From Patellaria atrata CBS 101060 (taxonomy: Eukaryota > Ascomycota > Dothideomycetes > Patellariales > Patellariaceae): DNA of 64,000 bases. The notes beneath the pieces are model-generated. The model saw only the letters and a list, made by a program, of their open reading frames with translations. It was not told where the DNA came from and made no database searches. The translations under genes were made by a program, and so were the position numbers. The stretch lies in assembly GCA_010093705.1 (NCBI GenBank), contig MU006094.1, positions 657,550-721,549 on the forward strand, read 5' to 3'. Shown piece after piece: positions 1 to 11,653 of the stretch (its first letter is position 1; the number at the start of each line of letters is the position of its first letter).

Positions 1-1549
1 CACAGCCCAGGTCGAGATTTCTACAACTGAAAGACGGAGTTCTGATGTGTCGGTACCACCGTCTTCAATGCCACCATCTCGGCCCCCCGAAGTTCAATTT
101 GAGTATTCAGCTGTTGCGGTGCAAGGGTTCCGCGAAGCCACCCTCAGAGAAGCACGTTCGCTATCAACAACCCGTTCTGATACTCCAAAGGTGGATCCTG
201 AGCTATCAGCATTGTCACCCTCACTTCCATCAGTTCAGTCCTCCAAGCCCCATCTCGGGGGTTCCCCTATCGCAGAGGAAGCTTTCCAGGGCCAGGCCTA
301 CATAGGATTCAGTTTGCCATCAAGTTTTGAGCTTGGAAAATCTACTCCTATAGAGAAAGCGATATCAGGATGTAAGACAGAGACGAGTTCCAGAAGGACC
401 TCCAGCCATACTATTGAACTGGTTGATGGTCCAGGTGAGATAAATATCGATTCCACGGAACCCTATTTATCATCAACAATCCAAGTTGAGGGTTCCACGA
501 TGGCAAATTCGGAACATGATGTACCGATATCGTTGCCATCATTTCCGCCAGTTTCAATCGCCACGGGCCACCCCGAGGTCTCTACCACGCCGGAGCTAGT
601 CTCGCAGGAACCACCCTCAACTGGACCCAGTTCATCCTCACTTCCGCCAGCCTCAATCACCATGAGCTACCCTGAGGGTTCTACTACGCCGGAATTAGTC
701 TCCCAGGAGCCACCCTCCGCCAGGCCCAGTTCGCCATCACTACCCGAACCAGGGGTTTTCGCTAACGAGCAGAAGGAACTAATATTAGATACAATTTCTA
801 GCAGCAGTCCTAGTCATGATACGGAGAAAGCTCCAGAACCAAAGGAGATATGGGTACACTTTACGGGGCCTGAATTGCCAAAACTTATCCCGTATGAGGG
901 TCTCACTACTGGAGAGCAATTAAAGGAGACATGGGTACACTTTACAGGACCCGAACTGCCAAACCTCGTTCGGTTCGAGGGTCTCACCGAGGCAGAGAAG
1001 ATATTGGATGTAACTATATGGGAGCGTCCGTCTCCCCCTCTTCGTCTTCCCTCCCCTCCGATCAACGGTCCCACAATACTGGAGCAGACTTCCCAGGAAA
1101 CCACAATCGCGGAACCTGATTCGATGTCAGCGGACCAGTTCGAGGTTTCCTCTACCACAAAGCCAAGTTTTGATATATCAAGCTTGTCACCCCCACCTGT
1201 CTGGCATGTTCTACCGGAGTCGCAGTTTGTGGTTTCCACCGCACAGGAGAAGGCGGAATCAGAACTTCAATACACAACTGCCAACTGCGATTCCAATGGT
1301 GATATGGAGCAATTCGAAGGTCAACCGAACCAAAAAATGCTAAAGGGAAAGTTAGTAGAGCATCATTCACCATCGATAACTCGGTTCGGCTTTCCATCGA
1401 AGAGTTTCGATATAATAATATCGGGGCCTTCGTTTCCTTCACTTCGTCTACCCTCAATCCCGTTTGGAATTTCCACTATCGCTGAGCAAGCTTCCAAAGG
1501 GACGGTAGAGCTTTTTTCGTCACCACCGTTCTCTCAGGTAAAGGAGTAA
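1..1549 (+). CDS. Ser/Pro/Thr-rich repeat protein, 3' part (5' end outside window)
   Basis: The reading frame is open from base 2, so this is the C-terminal part (about 515 residues) of a larger protein. It is rich in Ser, Pro, Thr and Glu and probably disordered. It holds two kinds of internal repeat: a unit with TTPELVSQEPPS seen twice (about bases 580-740), and a tandem unit with WVHFTGPELP (about 845-990) whose two copies are still close at DNA level. No catalytic domain, signal peptide or long membrane segment is visible. The stop at 1547-1549 overlaps a perfect GTAAGT donor at 1546; splicing 1546-1594 (acceptor TTACAG) would replace the stop and extend the protein to a TGA at 1707-1709 with a hydrophobic end (WIIVASLLLG). 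The spliced frame totals a multiple of three, so this alternative end is plausible. I do not recognise a family. Confidence 0.55.
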   Translation, partial: TAQVEISTTERRSSDVSVPPSSMPPSRPPEVQFEYSAVAVQGFREATLREARSLSTTRSDTPKVDPELSALSPSLPSVQSSKPHLGGSPIAEEAFQGQAYIGFSLPSSFELGKSTPIEKAISGCKTETSSRRTSSHTIELVDGPGEINIDSTEPYLSSTIQVEGSTMANSEHDVPISLPSFPPVSIATGHPEVSTTPELVSQEPPSTGPSSSSLPPASITMSYPEGSTTPELVSQEPPSARPSSPSLPEPGVFANEQKELILDTISSSSPSHDTEKAPEPKEIWVHFTGPELPKLIPYEGLTTGEQLKETWVHFTGPELPNLVRFEGLTEAEKILDVTIWERPSPPLRLPSPPINGPTILEQTSQETTIAEPDSMSADQFEVSSTTKPSFDISSLSPPPVWHVLPESQFVVSTAQEKAESELQYTTANCDSNGDMEQFEGQPNQKMLKGKLVEHHSPSITRFGFPSKSFDIIISGPSFPSLRLPSIPFGISTIAEQASKGTVELFSSPPFSQVKE

Positions 1550-1709
1550 GTACTGAGTGAACCCACTCAACATAAATGCTCCTCTACATTACAGCCTTCA
1601 TGTTCACCTCGAAGTGATCCCGAGCGATCCAGATTGTTGTTTGAGAATGGAAAAAGACAGTCCATTTTGGATAATTGTAGCTAGTCTATTATTGGGTCAG
1701 AGTGCATGA

Positions 1710-2756
1710 AATAGCCAATACACAGTCTACCACTTTTAAATCTCACTATGGCTCAATCCCAACTTGAGAAATAAATTGCGTGTGTTCTTTTCTACTTGCT
1801 TTTACTTTACTCCATTATCATTTGAAGCACCGCGAACAAGCACGACAGTACCGAGTACACATATCCTACTTATTTTTGCGTAATTCAGGTGGTATAACGT
1901 AGTACATTTAGTGTAATTGTACAATTATCACGTATGATGGTGCTACTCGTCATTGTTGCTTCATCCGTTTCTTCATTTATATAGACCGTACTGGACGTCG
2001 CTTGTAACCTTACGTCCTACCGTTACCGTTAGAGCATCGGCAAGGACGGAAAGTTTCTCGATTAGTCAAGTCTTGGTAAAATCAAGGAACACGGTTGAAG
2101 CTGTGGCTGGTGATTGTGATGATTCTGATGATGACGAGGATTCCGTTGCCGATCGACGTTAATGAGGAGCGCTAGTCAAGGATCGGGAAAGCGGCTGTGG
2201 CAGATAATTTACAGTAACAAAATTGACCAATACAAGAATATCGGCTAAGGAATAGTAACTTGGCTAAGCGCGCTAAGCCACGGCCATGAGCATGGGGCAT
2301 CCCGTGTTTCCGCAAGATGGTCACAGCTTCAAGCCCACATGTGAATCGTCTCAATCTTGGATGATCTCATCGCATGTAGAGTGTGGCTTGGAACGGAACG
2401 TGTCGTCAATCTCAGGTTTCCGTTCGTACCTTCCAAGCAGGAACTTTCTTTATGCCAGGTCATGCCTTCCCAAAATCTTCACGTGGTAGCCAAAATTCAG
2501 ATGAAAAGGTACAAGCTAGGACTAATCAAGGTTTAGCATGTTTGCTGCCCTGGTTAAAGCTCTTCCAAGTACCAACGTCATCTCCTTCTCATCACCCATC
2601 CAACCCAATAAATTTCCATCCAACCGCATCTACCTTCTCGCCTCAATCGCTGACCTTTAATTCGCAACTTTTCTCCATACTAACATCGCAGTGAACCTTT
2701 TCTTCACCCAAGACCTCCAGGTTCGGATCAACCATAATAGAAAGAAGGACTTCAAA
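1710..2756. other. Intergenic, no supported gene
   Basis: Only short unsupported reading frames are present. The last 200 bases before 2757 are pyrimidine-rich and A-rich, as expected for the promoter and 5' leader of the downstream MARVEL gene. Confidence 0.6.
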
Positions 2757-3606
2757 ATGGCAATCACGTTAGGTGGTGGCTTTCTCCGCCTATTCGCAAC
2801 TCTCCTCTATGCCCTGGAGTTTTGCTGCGCTGCCCTTATTCTAGGCATCTACTCCTACTTCCTTTCCATTCTCTCAGATCGGGATAGGCCCATCTCGTCA
2901 TGGAAGAAAGCGGTTACGGGCATGTCCGGCTCCGCATGTCTCTACCTCGTGTTTGCTATCCTCTTAACCTGCTTCCTCGGCGGCAAGTCCTTCTTCGCTC
3001 TCATTGGCATCATCCTCGACATCCTCTTCTGCGCCGCCTTCATCGCCATTGCTGTTCTCGCCCGTGATGGTGCAGACAACTGCTCCGGCAATGTAAAGAC
3101 GCCTCTCGGCAACGGACCTTCCAACAGACACTCCCCAGGGTACGGTGCCAACGGTTTCGGTTTCGGTGAGGGCGAGAATACCACTTATGAGCCAAACCTC
3201 GGCCTCGCATGCCGTCTTAACACTGTTGCTTTCGCAGTAGCCATTATCGGAGCGTAAGTTTATTTGCCACCATCCCTTTAATTGGGTTGAATACTAACAT
3301 ACAACCAGATTCCTCTTCTTCCTCTCCGCATTAACTCAAATCTGGCTCGCACGCCACCACAAGAAGGAGAAGCGCTACGGTCCATCTCCATCTAATAATT
3401 ACACTTCCGGCACCGGTAGACGCCGATTCTGGAACCGCCGCCGCGGCCCGAAGACCACTCGTGACGCTGAGATTGGTGCCGGTCACAAGGAGTACCGCCC
3501 AAGTCACGATACTGCCTACACTGGCTCTACTGTTGCCCCAGGCGCCGGTTACCACACTGGTCCCACTGGTACTCATACGCACCAACAAAGAACTGCGGCT
3601 TTCTAA
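2757..3606 (+). CDS. MARVEL-domain four-helix membrane protein
   Basis: Two exons, 2757-3253 and 3309-3606, encode 264 residues. The 55-nt intron has donor GTAAGT, branch ACTAAC and acceptor CCAG. Hydrophobic segments lie at about residues 10-34, 48-71, 75-97 and 155-180; the last spans the splice junction. The loop before the last helix has a Gly/Asn-rich stretch and two cysteines. The cytosolic tail is basic (RRRFWNRRRG) and then Gly/Thr/His-rich. Four helices with short termini fit the fungal MARVEL family (membrane-associating domain, Nce102-like), proteins that organise plasma-membrane domains; this is from fold pattern and composition, not a diagnostic motif. The ATG at 2757 (context AAAATGG) is chosen because an upstream in-frame methionine at 2691 would put a polar stretch before the first helix. 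Confidence 0.8.
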
Positions 3607-4497
3607 ACGGATTGAATTAAATGATGGTTAATGGAACTGTAAGATAGGGAGAGACGGGCGTCGATTGGGCATTATTTCCTTTGTATTGAACAATATGCAT
3701 GATATCCACGAAAGCTCAGTGGGATTAGGAACGGAGAACGAAGAATTTGAAGAATGATGCTCGTTTTATGAGTATGAGCTCGTGGCAAATGTACTAGTAT
3801 AATTAAACGATATAATTTAATACAAACTTCGTAAGCTAATATATCCTTGCGTCATTTTTTCTCTTTATAACACAAATAAACCAAGACTATTTCTTTTCAA
3901 ATTGTTCGGTGATTACTTGTGAGTTCCTTCACTCGCCCCACCCTCTCCGGACCTTGACTATGTTAAAATATGTTCTTCTCTTCCATTAAATCCGCACCAT
4001 TGAGCTCTGTGCACCTTCGCTCTTTAACCTAACAGGTCCCGATTGCCCCGTACATTGCTTGGTTTCCGTACAGTTAAGGTAGGTGGTCCTGCTCCGTCCC
4101 TCGCGTCTCCTGTATTAGAACTAAGGTATACGGTATAGCTGGGACGGAAATGACGGGGAAATATTGGAGACATGCGGTACGATTTAGACAAACTTACAAT
4201 TAGAATACTACATCCTCTACACACTGCGCGTTTTTCACCGCGCAGTAAGTGAAGTCGGAGAACAGGTAGGGTAAAATATAGGTTCCCTACGAGTACGAAC
4301 AGTTCGATGTGCCGGTATCACTTATACCTGTCTCGGTGTAATATACGTATATCACGTCTACGGTAGTAGCGAAACCGGGCGGTCGTTGAGCGAACTCACA
4401 CACATACACCACCGCCGCGCCCCGTATCTCTCCACTTCAACCTCCACCACACGCACATCATACCCCCCATACTTCCCCCAACCACTCAACCCCCCCC
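3607..4497. other. Intergenic between convergent genes
   Basis: No gene supported. The region is the 3' side of both neighbours (MARVEL gene on +, sugar transporter on -). The last 100 bases are strongly C-rich on the + strand. Confidence 0.6.
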
Positions 4498-7019
4498 CTA
4501 CGCAACGACACTACTCCTCCTCCCATCCCCCGCAACCCCAGCATCAAACTGATAAAGCGGGCGGATACTCTCGCCCTTCCTCATAAGCACCCAGCGCCTA
4601 AACCACCACGGCAGAACCTCTCGCGTCTGATACCTGACAAACCTGGCCGTCGGGACAGCGAAGACGTAGTCGAGCTCCTCGAGCGTGCGCTGTTTCGTCT
4701 CCGGGACCCAGAGGTAGATCATCGCGAAGGCTGTGATGTTAAGGGCGCTGTCCGATATCAAAGGTGTTAGTAATTAGTAATTTATATTTGTGTACTGGAA
4801 GGGCGGGCATTCTGGGGTTGGAGGGGGAAATTGGGTGCTTAATTTTGTGAGAGAATGGGGGACATACGCGTAAAACCCAAACGTGCCGGTGGGCGTGAAG
4901 GCGGCGAGGATGCGCGGGAAGGAGATGGAGAGGACGGCGGCCCAGAAGAGACAGGTTGCTACTGCCCATCCCATTCCGACTTCTCTATGGGAGAGGGGAA
5001 ATACTTCTGCGGAATATGTGAAGGGGACCGGTCCTGGTGAACATTTGTGTTAGCCCAAACGCCTACCAGCACTCCGGGGGAAAAAAAAAAAGAGGGGGGG
5101 GGGAGGTTCCCCTTCCCCATCCAAAGAAAAAAAAAAGAAAAAAGCATATTTCAGCTTTGACATACCTTCTCCAGGTGAATAAAATGCAGCGAACAAGTAG
5201 ATGAAGAGTGCCACAAGCGCTAGATGCGCCTTGTTACTCTCTGGAATTAGGAAGCACAGCCCCGCAGCAAGTAGAGTCCAGGCCATATTCGGGAAGGTGA
5301 AGAGGAGTAGACTACGTCGACCGAAGGTATCGATAGTCCATATGGCGGGCCAGGCAAAGACGAAGTTGACTAGACCGAAGCCTACCGTGGAGACCAGGGC
5401 CCCGGATGTGCTGGCGCCGGCGCGGACGAAGACGGTTGAGGAGTAGAAAGCGATGATGTTGATGCCTGTTCAGTTGCATTAGAGGGTCTCTGTCTTTTCT
5501 TTTCGAGGGAGGAGGGGAGAGGGGAAAACGGTTCGGAGAGAGCAACTTACCGCACATCTGCTGCGCGATCATGACGACAAAGGAAGCGACGGTGGCTCTT
5601 CTGACTCGGGGGATGGTGAACAGTTGGATGAATCGAGTGACATAATTACTCTTGCCCACAATTGAGGCCTCAACCTGAAGTTGCGCGTGGATATAGTACA
5701 AATCCCGAGCTGCTTGAATGGGATGAAACCGGAGGCGTAAGAGGGACTCGTACGCTTTTCTATACCGGTTCTTCTTCATCAACCAACGAGGAGATTCTGT
5801 GCATATTAGCCGCAGCTCTTTTTAGGGAGATGTGATACACACCAGGACAGAAGTAGATTCCAATCACGAGGGGGATAGCTGGTATGAAAGCTGATCCGAT
5901 TTGCAGTCGCCAAGCTATCTTGCCCGCTTTGTAGACGGCAAGATTGGCACAGCAGCCTAGGAAAATACCGAATGCGGTCCACATCTGCCAGCTCATAACT
6001 AGGGCCCCACGGATTCTTGCTGGCGCGTTTTCAGCCGCGAAAATAGGGACAGTCGCGCCTGCATAAGGTGAGACGGGTCGGTATATGGGGAAACCCAGTT
6101 GTACAGCACTCGGGGATAGCATTAATACACGTTACCTTTCAAACCCATTCCAATACCGAGAATAATCCTAGTGATGAATAACTGAGGCCAAGTCTGCGTG
6201 AAGGCACCACCGATAGGGGTTAAAAAGCAAATGGCAGCGGCAGTAAAGATAGTTCCGCGGCGACCAATGTAATAGTTCATAGGATCTGAGAGCCAGCAAC
6301 CACTATATAAGTATTAGTATCGGTTGTTAATACCAGTAATACGCTCTATAAACTTACATGAATGCGGAGCCGATATAAGGAGCGGAATTAACCAAACCCA
6401 CAAGCCAGTTATCGCGGTCTTGATTCGGATCACCATCTACATCTCCTTTTCCAATACCAAACTCTCTCGGGAAGGAGAGATTGGCACCGTTAGAGCCGGT
6501 CTGATCCCAGCCCCTGAAATGATTAGCTTGAGACGTACTGTAACGGTAGAAATTGACCTTACTGTACTGCCGCTCCGATTGAACAAACAACGATGGTAAG
6601 ATACATAGCTAATGGATGGCTCCATCTATGGTTTCTCTCTTTGATCAAACCCGCCAATTCGACCTCGTCGAGGGCTTCTACTTCTTCGAATTTAGATGGG
6701 TCTTGCGCAACTCGAGCCCCCTTGGTGATAAGGTCTTTCATGTTCATTAAATCCTTCTCTCGGCAAAATTCTTCGACATCAGATATAAGAACATCGAGAG
6801 GAATATCCGTAAGAGGATTCGAAATTCTATGAACAGTTTAGCCTTCTATTTGAAAAATTCCAAGACTTGAGGTAATCCTGACTTAGCATCTAAGTTTTTG
6901 TTCAAATTGATCGAGAGGAGCGAACTTTTACGACCAGTCTCAATCTTATCATACTCAGGGCCTGTAGAAGGCTGTAAAGACTCTTCATGTACGATCCCTT
7001 TTTCGGTTTGTGAAGCCAT
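4498..7019 (-). CDS. MFS sugar transporter (lactose permease / hexose carrier-like)
   Basis: Nine exons on the minus strand join in frame to 633 residues: 7019-6883, 6826-6563, 6513-6358, 6302-6136, 6058-5843, 5796-5551, 5465-5166, 5033-4868, 4747-4498. All introns are GT-AG, 46-132 nt. Sugar-porter signatures occur in order: GWDQTGSNG after helix 1 (about residue 135), GRRGT in the loop 2-3 (about 200), [12 protein letters not shown] in helix 4, SPRWLM after helix 6 (about 315), DTFGRR (about 441), [14 protein letters not shown] after helix 10 and PETKQRT after helix 12 (about 566). The 130-residue cytosolic N-terminus contains [14 protein letters not shown], typical of a fungal subfamily of disaccharide/hexose carriers. 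It should be a 12-helix plasma-membrane proton symporter; substrate cannot be read from sequence. The intron between exons 7 and 8 contains long homopolymer runs. The first intron has a weak donor (GTCAGG) but restores the conserved frame. Confidence 0.93.
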
Positions 7020-8939
7020 GACGGCTATGAGTTAGGTATGACCCCTGGTAATGGGTGCTCTTTGCTTCCTAGACCGGTATATGCTATTGTACCGCTTATT
7101 TTACAGACTTGTAAGGCTATTTCAACCCTTATTATCCTTGCGTAGAGTAGTGTTACAGCCAAGGAGGGAAAATCAAAGGAAGAGCGTACAGAACGATAGG
7201 GTAAATTCGATCAGGTATCGGGCGTACAAGTGGAAGCGATCCGTACAGTAATAAAAATTGACCAAGATTACGGAGATTATTCACGTTGTACAAAGGTTAC
7301 GAAGAATAGAGGTTAGAGGAACAATAGAATGACTTAGGGTGTGACAGAAGGTTAGCAAACCAAAGTTTCTACCTGCTTTTCGGGGGCTTGCTACCTCTTA
7401 TGTATGCTCCAGAAGCTACACTGCACGTTCAAGATGCGGGGATTGTGGGCGACAATAGTAGCTAAGGTAGGGTCGCATGTTCCTCATCTTGCAGAAGTCC
7501 ACTTGTTTGGTGTGAAGGATTATGATTCAGCCCAGCTTATTGCTGGGTTACAACCTTGCGTCTTTCAAGATGAACAAATGGCTATCCCTCCGAGTGTTGA
7601 AGGTGTAGGCTAGACTTGCAGGGGAATTGAGGATATTTTCAAAATTCATTGGGCTATCTGGAACGCTGATCACTGAGATGACGACGAAGAGATCACATGA
7701 GTACAAAGTCTGAAGCATGAGATATCGTAAAATTGATTCCAGAGGACTAGGGAGACTAGAACAATGGTTTTCAAAAGATGGATGAACAGTGAGTGAAACT
7801 GTACTTCACCTGCAAATAAGCATCAATGCTAAAGCTTGACATTGCTTGTCGTGGCTTGGGATCCTTGTCCGAGGCTTCTTCCTATGATGCACTTTGATCC
7901 CAATCAAGACTACTGACGAAGACACTCAAGATAATCTCTCGCCGATCTGTTCGTCTATACTTAATACTATAGATGAAGGTTGGTACAGTATCTAGAACCT
8001 TCCAGTTGCCGACAAAATAATACATTCAATACTGGCGTTAGTATGAACGACTCATGCCCACGAAGTTGTGACGACTGTCACCTGTCGATCTTTCTACTTT
8101 CCTATGTTTGGCGGGTTTGCTTATGTTTGGCTTGATTGTATTGTTAGGAAATTCCGTCAGCCGATGAGGCTACTCAAGCTTGTGACCGTCACCCATAACT
8201 CTCTCTTTTCCTCAACTTAATCTCTTTACTCAGTAGTAGTTATATGTAGCCAATATCAACAGATTAGCTCTTAGCACTACAGGTGTCACAGAAGTAAGTT
8301 TCCATTTTGACATGTGTTACGCGATGATAGATTCTGTCAGAACTGTACGGAGTAAGCTTGGGAGAATATTGGGGTTTGAACGCCAGGGGGCCTATTCTGT
8401 TAAGAAGGTATTAACCGTATTATTGTACCGTCCAGTGATAAGAAGTGTTCTTCACTGCCCTCTGAATCTCATATCTGCTGCAATTGGCGTCGAACTTCAT
8501 ACACGGACCTCATGTACGTTCGGCATCACAGTGAACACGTGAGGTCCAGTATTAGGAACGCTAAGTTGGCCTTAAACCTCTCAAAAATAGCCGTTCCAGT
8601 ATCCCTTATTGACACTGGAAGTCGCTGTAAGCCATCAAACATCGATCTCGGGTATATCTTGCGGGGTAAACTTGAGCTAGAATGGAGCAATCGTCTGTGG
8701 GGAGCTAAAAGGTACTTATACCTTAACTCCTCTGGCACAATATCTCATGTTGATCGGCATTCTTGAAAAGCTTTTCAAGGTCTCTTGACAGTTCTATGAT
8801 ATGGAAACTAATTAGCGGAGATGAGGTATGGTAATATCAAACAAAGGTTGCATCATTCCTCAGTGGCGAAAGGGTTCGGGCAAGATCCCATTTTCGAACA
8901 TTCTATGTGCCAGTTCGTATCGTAGAGTATGTATCTGCA
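7020..8939. other. Long intergenic region, no supported gene
   Basis: About 1.9 kb upstream of the sugar transporter. Only short frames without protein-like character are present. I see no tRNA or intact transposon. It probably includes the promoter of the minus-strand transporter (just right of 7019). Confidence 0.5.
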
Positions 8940-9350
8940 TGCTGCTCCGTACGGCTTGGATACGGCTCCAATTGAGCGATCCGTATGCTCTAGGAGAGTG
9001 TCAACTGAGCGATCTGTTGGCTCACGTGCGGCTCGGATCCGTCGGATCGGCTCAAATATGGCCTCAAGGAGAGGTCCGTACGGCTCAGATACGGCCACAA
9101 ATACCGCCCACCTACGGTTTCAACTGACCCCTCAGATATATCCACAGAGGGGTGTTCTGTACGGCTCAGCTACGATTCAGCTACGCTCTCAATTGGTGGC
9201 CCCGTACAGCTTAGATATGGCTCTGGGTGTAGTCACAAAGAAGGAAGCCGAACGATTCGAGGGAACCGTAACGCGTACCAGAGATATCTCTTTGTAACAG
9301 CTTGCTCTACTCCGCTCGTGTCCGTTGACGAATAGATCGCTCAGTTGAAG
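8940..9350. repeat. Cluster of degenerate GTACGGCTC-GATACGGCTC repeats
   Basis: Imperfect copies of a roughly 22-bp unit (core CCGTACGGCTCAGATACGGC) occur at about 8947-8969, 9025-9053, 9076-9096, 9157-9174 and 9202-9223. A second motif, CAAYTGAGCGATCYGT, occurs at 8970-8985 and 9002-9017, with an inverted copy at 9334-9347. Copies are irregularly spaced and diverged, so this is not CRISPR and not a clean tandem satellite. It lies just upstream of CTF8. Origin unknown; possibly an old inserted repeat. Confidence 0.5.
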
Positions 9351-9615
9351 GGAGGATGTATCCCGTATGTGAACACGTACGGATAACTACTTTTGGGATA
9401 GTCCGTGCACGATTTTACTGTATCTGAACGACTTCCCTGCTCAATTCTAGTTGAACAGTTATACTTCATGGTGTACCCTAGACCTTACTCATACACTTGA
9501 AATAGATGCTCAAACTTATTATCCCATCCATGAATACCTAGAATACACCGACTCATCGGAGTCCTTAGACCTCCACCTTAAACCTCAACCTCAAACCTCA
9601 CAAACGTATCCAACC

Positions 9616-10038
9616 ATGCCCACCATCCCCCTCCACCCACGCCCCTCCCTCCCCGTCAACGCCCCCTCCAACCATCTTCCCCCCCTCCTCCAAACCCCCA
9701 CCGGCCTCGCAATAATCGAAATCCAAGGAACAATCAAAGCCTCCACCTCCTCCTCCACCCTCCCCTACACGCCCATCGGCAAACTCATATTCCCGGACTA
9801 CTCCTCGCACAACCCCCCCTCAGACACAACATGGATGAAGCGCGTCTACCTCTTCGTGGGCCAGCATCAAAAATTGACGGGAGAGGTCAAGGCGCTGCCG
9901 AAACCGCTCGCCGTCGTCAGGAAACGGGTTGTGTGTGAACGGGGGGATCTTGTTGAGGGGGAGGAGTTGGAAGTTGTGGAGGTTGTGAGGTTTAAGATTG
10001 TGTTTAGCCAGAGGCCGGAGCCGGTGGGGAATGCATGA
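9616..10038 (+). CDS. CTF8: Ctf8, alternative RFC clamp-loader subunit
   Basis: A single exon encodes 140 residues. Family hallmarks are LLQTPTGLAIIEIQGT near the N-terminus, IGKLIFPDY in the middle and RVYLFVGQHQKLTGEV followed by LPKPLAVVRK toward the C-terminus. Ctf8 joins Ctf18 and Dcc1 with Rfc2-5 to form the alternative clamp loader that acts on PCNA at replication forks and supports sister-chromatid cohesion. The start is placed at the ATG at 9616 (MPTIPLHPR) because family members begin close to this segment; the frame extends upstream to an ATG at 9451, but that extension shows nothing conserved. The coding strand is strongly C-rich up to about 9860 and then strongly G-rich to the stop and beyond. 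Confidence 0.9.
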   Translation: MPTIPLHPRPSLPVNAPSNHLPPLLQTPTGLAIIEIQGTIKASTSSSTLPYTPIGKLIFPDYSSHNPPSDTTWMKRVYLFVGQHQKLTGEVKALPKPLAVVRKRVVCERGDLVEGEELEVVEVVRFKIVFSQRPEPVGNA

Positions 10039-10816
10039 GGGTTTAGGGGGTGGGTCTTAGGGTGTGAGAAGGGGTTGAGACAGGTGTCAGGCTTGAGCAT
10101 GCTTAAGGGACGGTGAAAAGAAAATTCCTTTACTTGACCTATAAGCGATATGTACGGATCTAAAGCAATAGTTGACTGTTTACAAGGGCAAGAAAATGAG
10201 TACTACCTCAAGCTTTCTAGTACCGTAGGGCTTGAGTTGACACTCATTTGCATTCTTTCTGTAAATAGCGAACCATTGCTTCGAGGCTTGCGAGATACAG
10301 GGAGTTAAAAATAAAGGTAAGTCCTCATAAACTCTATCGGTTTTCCTTTTTTTCTTGCTGACAAGGTAGATTTATACCGTACCGGTAGACTTATTTCCTC
10401 TGAGGTTGTTGAGCCACGAATGTTCGAAAGGTCGGGATATCTTCTGAGAAAGAGCGGAGAGTGCTTTAGACAGATGAAGACATTTCCGAATATTGATAGT
10501 TAGTGACCAGAATGGACTCTTTTAAATCATGAGCCACACATGTCTCTTCTCCCTTGTGGTTTGAAAGGGCGATAAATAGATCGACAAGATCAGATAACCT
10601 GAGATATCAAGAGATGAAGCTTGTCACACACGTATGAGTATCATAATTAAACGTGTAACATCGTCGTATTGCTTGACTATGCTACGCCGTCTTCCCTCCT
10701 GACAACTATTTGAACCGCAAAGCTATGCATTTCTGCTCCAGTAGATTGTGATACAACCGTTTTCCTCCCAACTATCATCCCCAGACAGCTAAGCTCACCA
10801 TTCTCGCATTACTTGT
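10039..10816. other. Intergenic between convergent CTF8 and RPS6
   Basis: 3' flanks of two convergent genes. No gene or structured RNA that I can support. Confidence 0.6.
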
Positions 10817-11653
10817 CTACTTCCTCAACGAAGACGCTCTCCTCTTCCTGGCCTCAGTATGGGCGCTCTTGGCCTCAGCAACACGTTGATGAAGGATCTT
10901 GGCATACTCGTTCTATCATTCTATTAGCATAATCTCATACATATCATTAGAATTGAACTTACAGCCGCATCTTTGGAAGCTTCCGCTCGGCGGCGCTTGA
11001 GTGCGATTCTATGACGCTTGTGTTGAAGGCGTTGAGGAGTAACAAGACGCTGAATGCGAGGAGCTTTGGTATACGGCTTCGCACCCTCCTTCTTGGGCTG
11101 GACCTCACGACGGATGACGAACTTGCGAACCTAAAAACAAATGGCACATCAGACTCGATTCAAAGAACCGGCGAAGATTGAAGAGGAGAAAGCCTACATC
11201 ATCTTCCTTGCTGAGACCGAAGAACCTCCTGATCTTGGTAGCCCTCTTGGGACCGAGGCGCTTGGGTGCGACGGTATCGGTAACACCTGGGATATCGTTG
11301 TCGCCTTGCTTCACGATGGAGAGGGCGAGGACGGACAGATCCATGGCGACGATGCAGCCACGAACACTCTTCCTCTTACGCTCACCAGTGCGGCGAGGAC
11401 GGTAGCAAGAGTGTCCTTGGGAGAGCAGGAGTTGGACACGAGTTGGATGCATCACACCTTGCTTCATTGGAAAGCCCTGCTTGTCGTTGCCGCCAGTGAT
11501 TTTGAAGATGTAGCCCTTGAATTCATCGCCGACGCTGTCGCCAGGAACCTCGTGTCCCATACGGCGGTCCATGAAGACGCGCAGCTTCCTATCATCTTCG
11601 ATTTCGATGAGCTTCTGAGTGCCATTGGCCGGGTACGAGATATTCAGCTTCAT
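10817..11653 (-). CDS. RPS6: 40S ribosomal protein S6 (eS6)
   Basis: Three exons, 11653-11198, 11130-10963 and 10912-10817, encode 239 residues, the usual eukaryotic eS6 length. The protein starts [14 protein letters not shown] and has the expected core ([51 protein letters not shown]) and the basic C-terminal helix ending [10 protein letters not shown], whose serines match the conserved phosphorylation sites. It is a component of the small ribosomal subunit. The first intron (67 nt) uses an unusual donor, GTAGGC, with acceptor TTTTTAG; splicing there is required to give the conserved [15 protein letters not shown]. The second intron (50 nt) has GTAAGT and GATAG. Confidence 0.97.

Noticed and set aside
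2262-2282. Near-palindrome with repeated GCTAAGC
   Set aside because: A short direct repeat within intergenic DNA; not a perfect palindrome and no further support.
8940-9350. Possible CRISPR-like array
   Set aside because: Copies are diverged and irregularly spaced, two unrelated motifs are mixed, and the host is a fungus.
9451-9615. Longer N-terminus for CTF8 from ATG 9451
   Set aside because: The extra 55 residues show no conserved features, while the family starts near MPTIPLHPR at 9616.
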